From NCBI GenBank assembly GCA_023055505.1, contig JALIRH010000148.1, forward strand, positions 186,001 to 250,000: DNA of 64,000 nucleotides, given 5' to 3'. The notes below the pieces were generated by a model. It had not been told where the DNA came from and ran no database searches. It saw only the letters and a program-made list of their open reading frames with translations. The stretch's first letter is position 1, and each line of letters opens with the position of its first letter. The translations under genes and the position numbers were made by a program. Positions 30,048 to 39,292 of this stretch are shown here, piece after piece. Source of the DNA: Callipepla californica brunnescens. Its lineage: Eukaryota > Chordata > Aves > Galliformes > Odontophoridae.

Positions 30048-30220
30048 TTGCTGGCTGAGTAGGAGAATAGAGACAGGGCTCGCAGCTGATGTGTCCGGGA
30101 TCTTGCAATCTTGCTGTATCCTCCAGATCTTGTCTGGAGGTCTCAGGCACAGCGGTAGATGGGGCAAGAGATGCAAGCTGCAGGGCTCCAGATGGATGTC
30201 CTGCCAGATCTATCTGCAGC
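30047..30220. repeat. Copied fragment of 24489-24660
   Basis: Near-identical to the exon region of the unrecognised minus-strand gene, with a few changes (CTGAGTAGG versus CTGAGTCAG; GATGCAAGC versus GATGCCAGC). Orientation is the same as at the source. It begins exactly at the end of the 3.38-kb block. Confidence 0.9.
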
Positions 30221-30224
30221 AAAC

Positions 30225-30625
30225 TTCACCTCCTTACCCTGTTACTTACTGTATTCCTCCCGTGTCCCTACAATTTCCCACTGACCCCATACTTGCCCTC
30301 TAACAGCCGCAGGACAATTCCTTGGTTCCTTGGTACTGTTTGAGGTCACTTGAGCCCCAAACCCCATTACTTTCCCCCTCCCGCCCCCATAATTCCCCTA
30401 TTCCCCCCCTGACCCTATTTCTTCCCCCCTGACCCCATTACTTTCCCCCCCTGACCCCATAATTCTCCTATTCCCCTTTTGACCCCATTAATTCTCCCCT
30501 GACTTTGTTACTTCCCCTACTACCCCCCCCAACCTTTTAATTTCCTACTGACCCCATAATTCCCCCTGACCCCATTACTTTCCCCCCGACCCCATAAATT
30601 CCCCCTGACCTCATAATTGCCCTTT
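30225..30625 (+). repeat. C-rich minisatellite (CCCCTGACCCCATTACTTTC type)
   Basis: Degenerate 15-25-bp units of CCCCTGACCCCATAATTCCCC. It appears to be an expanded intron 5' to an SGF29-like exon, because an exon start with acceptor TAACAG/CCGCAG is embedded at 30302-30312. Confidence 0.75.
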
Positions 30626-30992
30626 AACTGCTGCTGGATGATTCCTCGGTGCTGTTTGAGGACACGTTGTACGCTGATGGATATTCATCGCCGCTCAACG
30701 TCGCACAGTGCTACGTCGTGGCCTGCAGGGACACCAAGAAGAGGCGACCCTGTGGGGCCGTTTTGGGGCCGTTACAGGATTTGGGGTTTTTGGGGTCATT
30801 AGGGCCGATTTGGGGTCACTTTGGGGTCACTCTGGGGCCCTTTGGGGTGCAGTGCTGCGTCGTGGCCTGCAGGGACTCCAAGAAGTGACCCCATAGGGGA
30901 TTTGATGGGGTCCTTATGGGGTCGTTATAGGGTTTGGGGGTCACTTTTGGGTCATTTTGGGGCCCTTTGGGGCGCAGCGCTTCCAAGAAGTG
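30307..30992 (+). pseudogene. SGF29-like (SAGA-associated factor 29) last-exon copies
   Basis: The main copy at 30631-30756 encodes LLDDSSVLFEDTLYADGY followed by SSPLNVAQCYVVACRDTKKR. This is the end of the tandem Tudor domain of SGF29, the SAGA/ATAC subunit that reads H3K4me3. Partial copies surround it: an exon start at 30307-30350 (PQDNS), a tail at 30847-30888 (VQCCVVACRDSKK then TGA), and a more decayed tail at 30975-30992. The rest of the gene is absent, so this is a locally multiplied exon fragment. Confidence 0.75.
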
Positions 30993-31059
30993 TTGGAAGT
31001 AATCTGGGATATTTGGGGTCATTTTGCGTCATTTTTGGGGTCGCATCGGGGTCACTTCG

Positions 31060-31380
31060 GGTCATTGCACGTTGGGGCGTGGCCTGAGGGCGGGGCTTAA
31101 CGTTGGCCACGCCCACTCGCTTCCCACTAGCTTCCCGTTTCCCACTTCCAGTCGTTCTGCAGCGGGCGCGCTTCCGCCTCGTTACCCACAATGCCCTGCT
31201 CAGTGCCGGAAATCCGCGCTCCCAGAAGTTTCAGTCATTTCCGGTCATCGTACCTCGTTCCAGTGGCGCTGTTCTGCCTCGCTACCCCACGCCCCGCCCC
31301 TGCCGATCTGTGCTGTGGGGCTGGAAGCGGCCCGGTGGTGGAACCGGAGCTGGAAGCAGAGCATGTGGCGGGGCGGGAGG
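31060..31380. promoter_or_regulatory. CpG-rich promoter-like segment with ETS-type sites
   Basis: GC- and CpG-rich sequence with several GGAA cores in ETS-like context (GCCGGAAATC 31207-31216, TTTCCGGTC 31239-31247, CGCTTCCGCC 31170-31179) and ACCCACAATGCC (31185-31196), which resembles motifs of housekeeping promoters. No gene start is identified. The minisatellite begins directly downstream. Confidence 0.5.
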
Positions 31381-31780
31381 GGCAGTTATCACAGCGACCC
31401 ACACCAACCCACAGCGACCCACACTGACCCATAGAGACCCACAGCGACTCACAGCGACCCAGCCAACCGACAGCAACCTAGGGGGGGGAACCACAGCGAC
31501 CCGCAGAGACGGATAGCGACCGACAGTGACCAATAGCGACACACAGCGACCCACAGTGACCCACAGCAAGACCCACAGCGACCCATAGAAACACACAGAG
31601 ACTCATAGTGAACCACAGCGACCCACAGTGACCCATAGAGACCCACAACGACCAAAAGTGACCCACAGCTTGACCCATAGCGACCCATGCCAGGAACCAC
31701 AGCGACCCATTGGGACCCATAGCGATCCACAGCGACCCATGGAAAACCACAGGGAGCAATAGGGAGCCACAGAGACACAG

Positions 31781-31850
31781 CGACATCACGTGAGAGCGCC
31801 CCCTGGTGTCGTGGAGGGGGAACTGCAGCTCCTTAGGAATCTCCTGGGGC
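31781..31850 (+). promoter_or_regulatory. CTCF-like module 1 in minisatellite
   Basis: CACGTG E-box (31788-31793) next to GAGCGCCCCCTGGTGTCG, one mismatch from the CTCF consensus core GCGCCCCCTGGTGGC. GGAACTGCAGCTCCTTAGG follows. Confidence 0.55.
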
Positions 31851-32574
31851 ACATAGAGACCAACAGCGCCTCATAGCAGGACCCACACTGACCCACAGCG
31901 AACCATATTGGGACCCACAGCGTAACCCACAGCGACCCGTAACAGACCACATTGACCCATTGCGACGCACTACAACCCATAGCGACTCATAGAGGCACAG
32001 CGACACACAGCCATCCACAGCAACCCACAGAGACCCAGCCGACCCACAGCAACCTATAGGGGGGCCCACAGCGACTCACAGCAACCCACAGAGACTGATT
32101 ACAACCAATAGTGACCGATAGCGACCCATCGCGACACACAGCGACCCACACTGACCCATAGCAACCCACAGTGACCCACAGAGACCCACTGAGACCCATA
32201 GAGACCCAAAGCGACCCACAGCGACCCATAGCAGGACCTACAGCGACCCATAGCGTCCCGTAGAGACCCGTAGCAACCCACTGCGACTCACTGCGACCCA
32301 CAATGACCCATAGCTGGACCCACAGACACCCACAGCATGACCCACAGCGACCCATTGCAACCCTTAGCAACACACAGAGACTTATAGCGACCCACATCGA
32401 CCCATAGCGACCCATGGATACACATAGCAAGACCCACAGTGACCCATAGCGTCCCATAGAGACCCGCAGCAAAACGTAGCAGCCCACAGAGATCGATAGC
32501 GACCCATAGTGACCCACAGCGACCCATAGCGCCCAATAGGAAACCACTGATAGCAATAAGGAGCCATAGAGACC

Positions 32575-32640
32575 CAGCGACATTACGTGAGAGCGCCCCC
32601 TGGTGGCGTGGAGGGGAACTGCAGCCCCTTAGGGATCCAT
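32575..32640 (+). promoter_or_regulatory. CTCF-like module 2 in minisatellite
   Basis: GAGCGCCCCCTGGTGGCG (32591-32608) matches the CTCF core consensus perfectly. The E-box is changed to TACGTG. The downstream GGAACTGCAGCCCCTTAGG is conserved. Confidence 0.62.
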
Positions 32641-32819
32641 TGGGAACCTTAGAGACCCACAGAGACCCATAGCAGGACCCACAGCAAACCAAAGCGATCC
32701 ATAGCAACCCATAGCGATCCAGTGACCCACAGTAACCCACAGCGAACCATATTGGGACCCATAGCGACACATAGCGCCCAATAGGAAACCACAGAGAGCA
32801 ATAGGAAGCCATAGAGACA

Positions 32820-32890
32820 CAGCGACATCACGTGAGAGCTCCCTCTGGTGGCGTGAAGGGGAACTGCAGCCCCTTAGGGATCTCCTGGGG
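32820..32890 (+). promoter_or_regulatory. CTCF-like module 3 in minisatellite (degenerate)
   Basis: CACGTG is kept (32829-32834), but the core is GAGCTCCCTCTGGTGGCG, with two changes that should weaken CTCF binding. Flanks are conserved with the other modules. Confidence 0.5.
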
Positions 32891-33211
32891 CACGTAGAGA
32901 CCCATAGCAGGACCAACACCGACCCACAGTGAACCCTATTGGGACCCAAAGCGTGACCCACGGCGACCCACAGCAACACATAGAGACCCACAGCGACCCA
33001 TGGCAACAGATAGGGACTCATAGCAAACCACAGAAACCCACAGCGACCCATAGCAGGACCCACAGCGACCCACAGTGACCCATAGAGACCCACCGCGACC
33101 CATAGCAGGACCCACAGCGACCCAAAGTGACCCACAGCTTGACCCAAAGCAACCCATGCCGGGACCCACAGCAACCCATAGAAAACCACAGAGAGCAATA
33201 GGAAGGCACAG

Positions 33212-33280
33212 AGACATCACGTGAGAGCGCCCCCTGGTGGCGTGGAGGGGAACTGCAGCCCCTTAGGGATCTCTTGGGGC
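33212..33280 (+). promoter_or_regulatory. CTCF-like module 4 in minisatellite
   Basis: CACGTG (33218-33223) next to a perfect core GAGCGCCCCCTGGTGGCG (33225-33242), and the conserved downstream half. It lies about 130 bases from the LTR at 33375. Confidence 0.62.
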
Positions 33281-33374
33281 ATATAGAGACCCACAGTGAC
33301 CTATAGCAGGACCCACAGTGACCCACAGCAAACCATATTGGGACCCATAGCGTGACCCATAGAGACCCACAGAC

Positions 33375-33741
33375 TGTTACAATGAAGGGTCGGGAACCCA
33401 GCTTGATGCTAGCTAATGTTCAATTTATTAAGCAACAACTCAAAGCTTAGATAGACAGAGAAGCAGTGTGTGTTAGGATCTAATTGGAGGAAGCTACAAG
33501 GATCTAATTGAGGGAATTTACACTCCTCAGTGTTAACAGGTCAAGAATATAAAACACTCCTAGTCATCTAAACAAACAGTTTCTTATTGCTATCCATTAC
33601 AGTCTTCTGTTTCTTTTCACTCCTTAGACATGGTTGTCTCAAGCTTATCAGCTTATCTTTACACAGCCTACATCCAAGGTTTATGGCCTGATTCCTGCTT
33701 AGCTAACAGTTCTGTCTGACTCCCACTTTTGCCATCACCCA
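33375..33741 (-). mobile_element. Class II ERV 3' LTR
   Basis: A 367-bp LTR on the minus strand from TGGGTGATGGC to CATTGTAACA, homologous throughout to 26449-26796. The usual TATA is altered to CTATCTAAG; the polyadenylation region reads GCTTAATAAATTG. A polypurine tract directly precedes it on the minus strand, so it is a 3' LTR. Confidence 0.85.
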
Positions 33742-33757
33742 CTTCTCCCCCTTTCTG
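33742..33757 (-). other. Polypurine tract
   Basis: On the minus strand CAGAAAGGGGGAGAAG abuts the LTR start. It is the plus-strand primer site of the retrovirus. Confidence 0.85.
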
Positions 33758-34372
33758 TTATGAATATTTTCTTTGTAGCATTGTCGATCATCTTTTTGCG
33801 CGCATTGTAAAATACAAGGAAGTAACAGCAAAAGCGTTACAACGATCATCACAATGTAGCACATCATTTTTAAGATACTGTGGAGCCATCCGGTGAGACC
33901 CCCATCCCGAGAATAATTTGTCCAACCAGTCTCAATCCCTCTGTTCCTGCAGTTTCTTCACTCCATCCCGTATGGTCTTGATACTTGCATGAATTGAAAC
34001 AGAATGTTCTGATAGGTTCATGCATCACATTCCTTCGAAATCCTCCCAGCCATGGCCTTGCGCCAGAAGTAGGAAATCAGTAGCAGCGCAATTTTGTGGC
34101 GCAGCATGTCTGACACTGTCCGCATCAAGTAAAAGACCTGTTAAAGCTAAACTAGTGGCATTTCCTTGTTTTGCTAAGCAAGAACCCAGTTTGTTCAGTG
34201 TTGCCAAAGCTTTAGCAACAGCAACCTGCGGTGTGAAAAAGGAAACGACTCCTATGGTCTCCCTGTTCCAAAACTTCATGTTATCACCACAATCTGATCT
34301 GAAGGTGTGGGTCATTCTCCTAAAACGGTGATGAGAATATTTCTTTCTCCATTGCAAGACAGTTGTCTCATT
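33758..34372 (-). pseudogene. ERV env, transmembrane subunit remnant
   Basis: The frame at 34357-34025 encodes a heptad-like helix region (VAVAKALATLNKLGSCLAKQ), then CAATDFLLLAQGHG and WEDFEGM, then a stop codon. This is the region of the disulfide loop that retroviral TM proteins share. The end part (membrane anchor) is decayed. The layout resembles alpharetrovirus-type TM. Non-functional. Confidence 0.65.
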
Positions 34373-34918
34373 TCAGGTAAGGATGGTTAAATGCCCGAGA
34401 CTACATGGCCCACCTCTAATGTAAGAAGGAATGGCAGGCCATGCCCGGTCAGCGCAACTACGGAAAACTCCAGCTGGTAACTGTAAAGGAGCATTTACTG
34501 ATTTTGAAAGGCTGGGTGAGGTGTAATTACACCATAGAGTTTGGTTATTGAAGGCTGCGTCTACGGGACTGACATCCCATAGTTTGGTTTTATTTTTTCC
34601 AGTAGAATGGAATCTCAGGCAGAAGTCCATTTTTATAGATCCTAAGAAATCTATTTCTTGTGGCTCTAATTTGGCAGACGGAAGATATGGAACCCATCCA
34701 TCCCAATTATCTACTGAATTTGTGCCAGTAAAGATTGCTCGTGAGTAACCAGGGATTGGCCACTCGTCTATGGGAAAGCCCACCAAGCGGGTAGAGAAGG
34801 GATTTTGCGCAGTTGCAGTGGCTAAGCAAAGTGTTTCCTGATTAGTAATATTAGCAAGTGTTAATATTAGTATATTAAGTGCTAATATTAGTAATATTAG
34901 CAAGTGTAAGCCACACAT
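34373..34918 (-). pseudogene. ERV env, surface subunit N-terminal part
   Basis: The 181-residue frame begins with a hydrophobic signal segment (LLILLILALNILILTLA). N-glycosylation sites (NKT, NQT, NYT) and Cys/Trp-rich sequence (NWDGWVPYL) follow. It lies just downstream of integrase in the element, as expected for env, and is separated from TM coding sequence by frame changes. A near-repeat of TTAATATTAGTA (34855-34900) sits over the signal-peptide codons. Confidence 0.65.
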
Positions 34919-34993
34919 TCGTTTTTGGGAGGGTAATAAAACCAGTAGAGAGTCCTGAAATTTTAAGAAGTCAAGTCCATACAGTAGTTGCTC

Positions 34994-35895
34994 TCATCCT
35001 TCCTTGGTTGTGTTTTCATCTGTTGTCGACGAAGTCTGTTCCTCCCGGTATGGTTTCACGTTCTTCGCAGGAATCCACCTGGGGCCTTTTCCTGTGGAGA
35101 CACAAGCATAACCTCTCCCCCATGTGACAAGAGGATATGGCCCCATTATCATACCTGTTTCTGGGTGGCGAATCAACACCGGAGCCTTGATTCTTCTTTC
35201 CAATGTGATATTCGAACTAAAATGTCGGACTATCGGGGGATTGGTATCTAGCAGAGAAGAATTCAAAAAGTGAAAACATCAAGAGCTTTATGTAGTCGCT
35301 CCTCAGGAGGGGAAGCTCCCATTCCCCCTTTCTGTTGTGCTAATAGACGCTTTAAAGATTGGTGTGACCGCTCAATTGACCTGGAGGAGAATGAGGGATC
35401 GCGGTGATGTGCATAATGCCCCAAGAATCCAGGAAGGCTTTTGTCGCAGCAGAGGTATATGCAGGACCATGATCTGTTTTTAATTGGGGAGGGATACCTA
35501 ATGTAGCAAAAGCACGCAGCAAACGCTTGCGAACATCTCGTGCCTTTTCTCCTGTATGACAAGAGGAAAATAAAGCTCCGGAAAAAGTATCAATCGAGGA
35601 ATGTGTATATTTCAGCTTACCAAACCATGGGTAATGTGTGACATCCATTTGCCATAGCTGGAGGCTCTGCAGATCTCTGGGGTTAACCCCCCCTGCTATT
35701 GATGGGAAAGAATGCCTCTGGCAGTCGGGACATACCGCTGTAATGTTTGATGCTTGTTGGGAGGTAAGCCCAAACTGCCGTTTAAGACCTCCAGCATTCT
35801 GATGAAAGAAGGAGTGGCTAAGTTTAGCTTGCGCTATTCGGTCTGGTAAAACACGGACTGACTGTGTCAACATATCAGCTTGAGATTCCCTTCTG
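34994..35895 (-). pseudogene. ERV integrase
   Basis: All three integrase domains are visible on the minus strand. The zinc domain has HSFFH then CPDC (HHCC). The core has LWQMDVTHYPWFGKLKYTH (first Asp) and LKTDHGPAYTSAATKAFLD (second Asp). After a frameshift, ERSHQSLKRLLAQQKGGMG carries the catalytic Glu. The C-terminal domain reads GPYPLVTWGRGYACVSTGKG then PRWIPAKNVKPY. The type is class II (alpha/beta-like). At least two frameshifts inactivate it. Confidence 0.85.
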
Positions 35896-36650
35896 CCGTG
35901 AAACCAGGTAAAGATGTGTGTGAGCGGATGTGCATTACAAAATAAGGATGAGTGCGGGAGTCTAAAAGAAAAATAAGTTCCTGGAACAAAATAAACAATG
36001 AAGAGTGAGAAATATTGCGTAATATGGATGCTTCTGCTCGCTGAACAATTCCTGCAACAGAAGCTGAGTCGGTAATAGGATTGAAAGGTGTGGACCATTT
36101 CCAAAAAACTCGGACAACAGCAGCTGGTTCCACTATTTCTGGAGAACCAGAAACAATTTCAATATCCGAATCCCATTGCTTCTGTTGATTATCCCACCAT
36201 CAAATAACTGATTTGTGTGATCTTCCAGACCCATCCGTAATCTGGTAAGGGCCTGCAGCGACTGATCACTTCTTTTTGGTGTGGATGTGAAGTGAACATT
36301 GAGGTTCAATAGCTTGTGTGACGGTGTGTGGGAAGTAAGGCTGCCTGTATAGCTTGCCAATGCCACGCTAAAGGCATCTGCTTGCTGATCAAGCCATTGT
36401 AAATACACATTTGTCACAGGTAAACAACTAGAGGAAAAGTCTACCCCTGATAACATCAGCAAGCGCTGCCTAGCTTTGATTCTCAGGGAAGCAAACATCT
36501 CATGCTGTGTCAGGATTGTCTTTGTCAACTGGTTTGGCAAAAAAATCCATTCAATAATGAATAGTGGGTCTGGCCTTTGAAAATCCCACTGAAAAATTAG
36601 CGCATGAGGTTGTCGAGCAGGGTTGAGGATCATTAGAAAAAAAGGTAACT
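35867..36650 (-). pseudogene. ERV RNase H and RT connection domain
   Basis: NPITDSASVAGIVQRAEAS carries the TDS catalytic region, and HIRSHTSLPGFTAEGN is the histidine-containing end of RNase H. Upstream, the frame at 36633-36133 reads through the RT connection region (RQPHALIFQWDFQRPDPLFI, LRIKARQRLLMLSGVDFSSS). Frameshifts divide the pieces. Confidence 0.75.
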
Positions 36651-36889
36651 CCGGGGCACACCGATGAGCTTGTCTGTTAGTGCTAGCTGCACAACTTTTT
36701 GCAAGGCACTAGCCACTTCAGAGCCAAGACGGCAGGGAGAGTGTAAATCAGAATCCCCTTTCAGTAGTTCCAAAAGAGGATACAAGTCTGCATTAGAGAT
36801 ACCCAACAGCGCTCAGACCCAGTTAATTGATCCCAACAATTTTTGTACATCGTGTCAATTTTTCACATCAGTTTGTCTTTGTAAGGGCT

Positions 36890-37770
36890 AGGGAATGATA
36901 GTCTGGGCTCTGATGCACCAGCCTAAATATTTCCATGGTGATGTTTTCTGCATTTTTTCAGGCGCAATACAGAAACCTGCCGAATTAACAGCAGTTGTAA
37001 GGAGGGCTACTGCTTCCTCCATGATCTCGTGATGTTGCGCGGCCACTAAGATGTCGTCCATCTAATGATACGATAAAACATTTGGCATTGTGTCTCGAAT
37101 GGGGCTAAGCACTTTAGCTACATACCACTGACAAATGGTGGGGCTATTTTTCATTCCTTGTGTCAGCACAACCCACTGGTATCTCTGCAACGGGGCTTGC
37201 ATGTTGATGCTTGGAACTGAAAAAGCAAATGGAGGGGCATCCTCAGGGTGTAATGGACTATTAAAAAAGCAGTCTTGAAGATCAGTGCCAGTCAAATGCC
37301 AGTCTCGGGGAATCATAGTGGGTGACAGGAGGCCTGGTTGAAGGGCTCCCATATTTTCCAGAGCATCATTCATTTTTCTGAGGTCATGGAACAAGCGCCA
37401 TTGACCAGTTTGTTTCTTAATGACAAATCCAGGTGAGTTCCAAGGATTAGTGGAGGTACAGTATGTCCTTTTGCTAATTGTTCCGCTACCAAGTCTTGGA
37501 GGGCGCCAAGTTTTTCTAGCGGAAGGGGCCATTGATCCACCCATCTAGGGGTATCTGTTTTCCATATTAGCTTAAGGGCGTCGCACCTCTCAATGGCTCC
37601 TCCCGAAAATCTGACTTGATAGTGACTCCCCACTGAACCATAACATCAGGGCCCCATAAATATCATCGGAATTGGCAACACAAACGGTTTGATAGTAGCT
37701 ACCCGATCTTCAGGTCCTCTGATTGGAATGAACTCAGCACTTTGCTGGCTGTTCCTTGCACCTCCCACCC
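36890..37770 (-). pseudogene. ERV reverse transcriptase, 5'-truncated element end
   Basis: The frame at 37544-37062 has the RT fingers and palm: NPWNSPGFVIKKQTGQWRLF, HDLRKMNDALENMGALQPGL and HLTGTDLQDCFFNSPL (first catalytic Asp region). The second catalytic box keeps MDD, but a stop codon replaces the residue before it (near 37060). At 37633 the protease-RT junction reads VQWGVTIKSDF-type sequence on. The element stops at about 37770, where telomere-like DNA begins, so its gag, protease and 5' LTR are missing here. Confidence 0.8.
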
Positions 37771-37789
37771 CACCTAATGTATGTGATGA

Positions 37790-39292
37790 TTTGTATGATG
37801 TAACCCAAAACCAAACCCCAGGCCTACCCCTTCTCTCACCCTGACACTCGAACCAAACCTCCGCCTAAACCTAACCCTAATATCTAAGCCTAAGCCTAAC
37901 CCTCACAATTGCCCTAGCCCTAACACTAACCCTTTTCCTATACCTAACCCTGACCTCAACCCTGATCCTAACCTTTCCCTAACCCTAACACCAACCCGTA
38001 ACATCATTTGAATCCTAATCCTATTCCAAACCTTAACCCTATCCCAAGGCCTAACCCTACTGTGACCTTTACACTCAAACTAACCCAACCTCGATCAATA
38101 AATACAAATGGAATCCTAAACCTAAACCTAACCCTAAACCTACTGCTAAGACCACAAGTCAGCCTACTTTTCTCCCTAAATCTAATCATAAATCTCAAAA
38201 AATCTTTGTCCCTAACCCTAATCATAAATCCAGTCCAAACTCTGAAACTTTCCCAAAACCTATGCCTATTCCTAACACTTACTCTTACCCTAAGTCTATC
38301 CCTAACACTAACCCTTCTCCCAGACACAACCCTAAAGCCAACACTAATCCTAACCTAATCTTTATCCTAATCCTAAACCTAATCCTAACTATTACCCTAA
38401 TTCTAACTCTACCCTAACCCTAACTCTGACCCTCAAACCAAACCCACATTTAAGCACAACCCTAATCCAGACACCTAGCATCAGATTACCACAACCCTAA
38501 CGGAACCCTAACCCTAACACTAATGCTATGACTATCCCAAACCCTAACCCAAGTACTAGACCAAACCATACCCCTATCCCTCACTCTAAAACTAACAACC
38601 CTAACTAAACTCTAACCGTAACCCTCTCCCTAATAGTAACACTAATCATCTTTTAAACACCAATGTTATTCCTATTCCTAAACCTTACCCAATCTCCAAA
38701 TGAAATCCAAGGCCGGTGCCTTCTCACACCCTAACGATCAAACCAAACCTACATCTAAACCTAACCCTAAATCCAATCTTTACCCTAAACCATACACTTG
38801 CCCTGGCCTTAACACTAACCCTTTACCTATACCTAACCCTAACCCTAACCTTAACACTAATTTGAGGCCTATCCCTAGTAGGAACCCAAAACCTAATTGG
38901 AATCTGAATCCTGTTCTTAACCTTAACCTTAACACGACTTAACTCTACTCTGACCCTAAAAGTCAAATGAACCCTACTCCTTACCCTAAACCTAAATCTA
39001 AACCTAAACCTAACCCTAAACCTAAACTTCACAAGAACACTCAACCTAATCCTAGCACTAACCTAAACTAAAACTAAAACAACTTTTTTGCTAACCCTAA
39101 TCCTAAATCTAACCCTAACCCCAAAACTCCCCCAAACCTGACCCTAAACCTAATCCACCCCAAAATCCTTACCCTAACCCTAACCCCAAACACCCTAATA
39201 CTAGAACTAAAGCAATCCTTCACCCTAACCCTAAAACTAACAATTTAACTTTGACCCTAAAACTCAAATTCACCCTACATACACTTCATGCT
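37790..39292 (-). repeat. Telomere-like array, C-rich (CCCTAA) on plus strand
   Basis: Degenerate CCCTAA/CCTAAACCTAA units about 1.5 kb long. The 22-base word AGCATCAGATTACCACAACC.. occurs at 38477. Open frames here translate the repeat (NPNPKP, TLTLTL) and are not genes. Confidence 0.92.

Larger units (their letters stand above)
31385..33374 (+). repeat. About 10-bp minisatellite (CACAGCGACC / CATAGCGACC), about 2 kb
   Basis: Hundreds of degenerate decamers of ACCCACAGCG or ACCCATAGCG. Four larger modules (see separate entries) interrupt it in the same orientation. Minus-strand open frames rich in GSLWVAVG are translations of the repeat and not genes. It ends exactly at the LTR at 33375. 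Confidence 0.9.

Noticed and set aside
31449..33326. Minus-strand frames up to 198 codons (GSLWVAVGRCGS type)
   Set aside because: They are direct translations of the 10-bp minisatellite, present in several overlapping frames at once.
38004..39044. Frames in the telomere-like arrays (NPNPKP, RVRVRF, TLTLTL)
   Set aside because: They are translations of CCCTAA/TTAGGG repeats.
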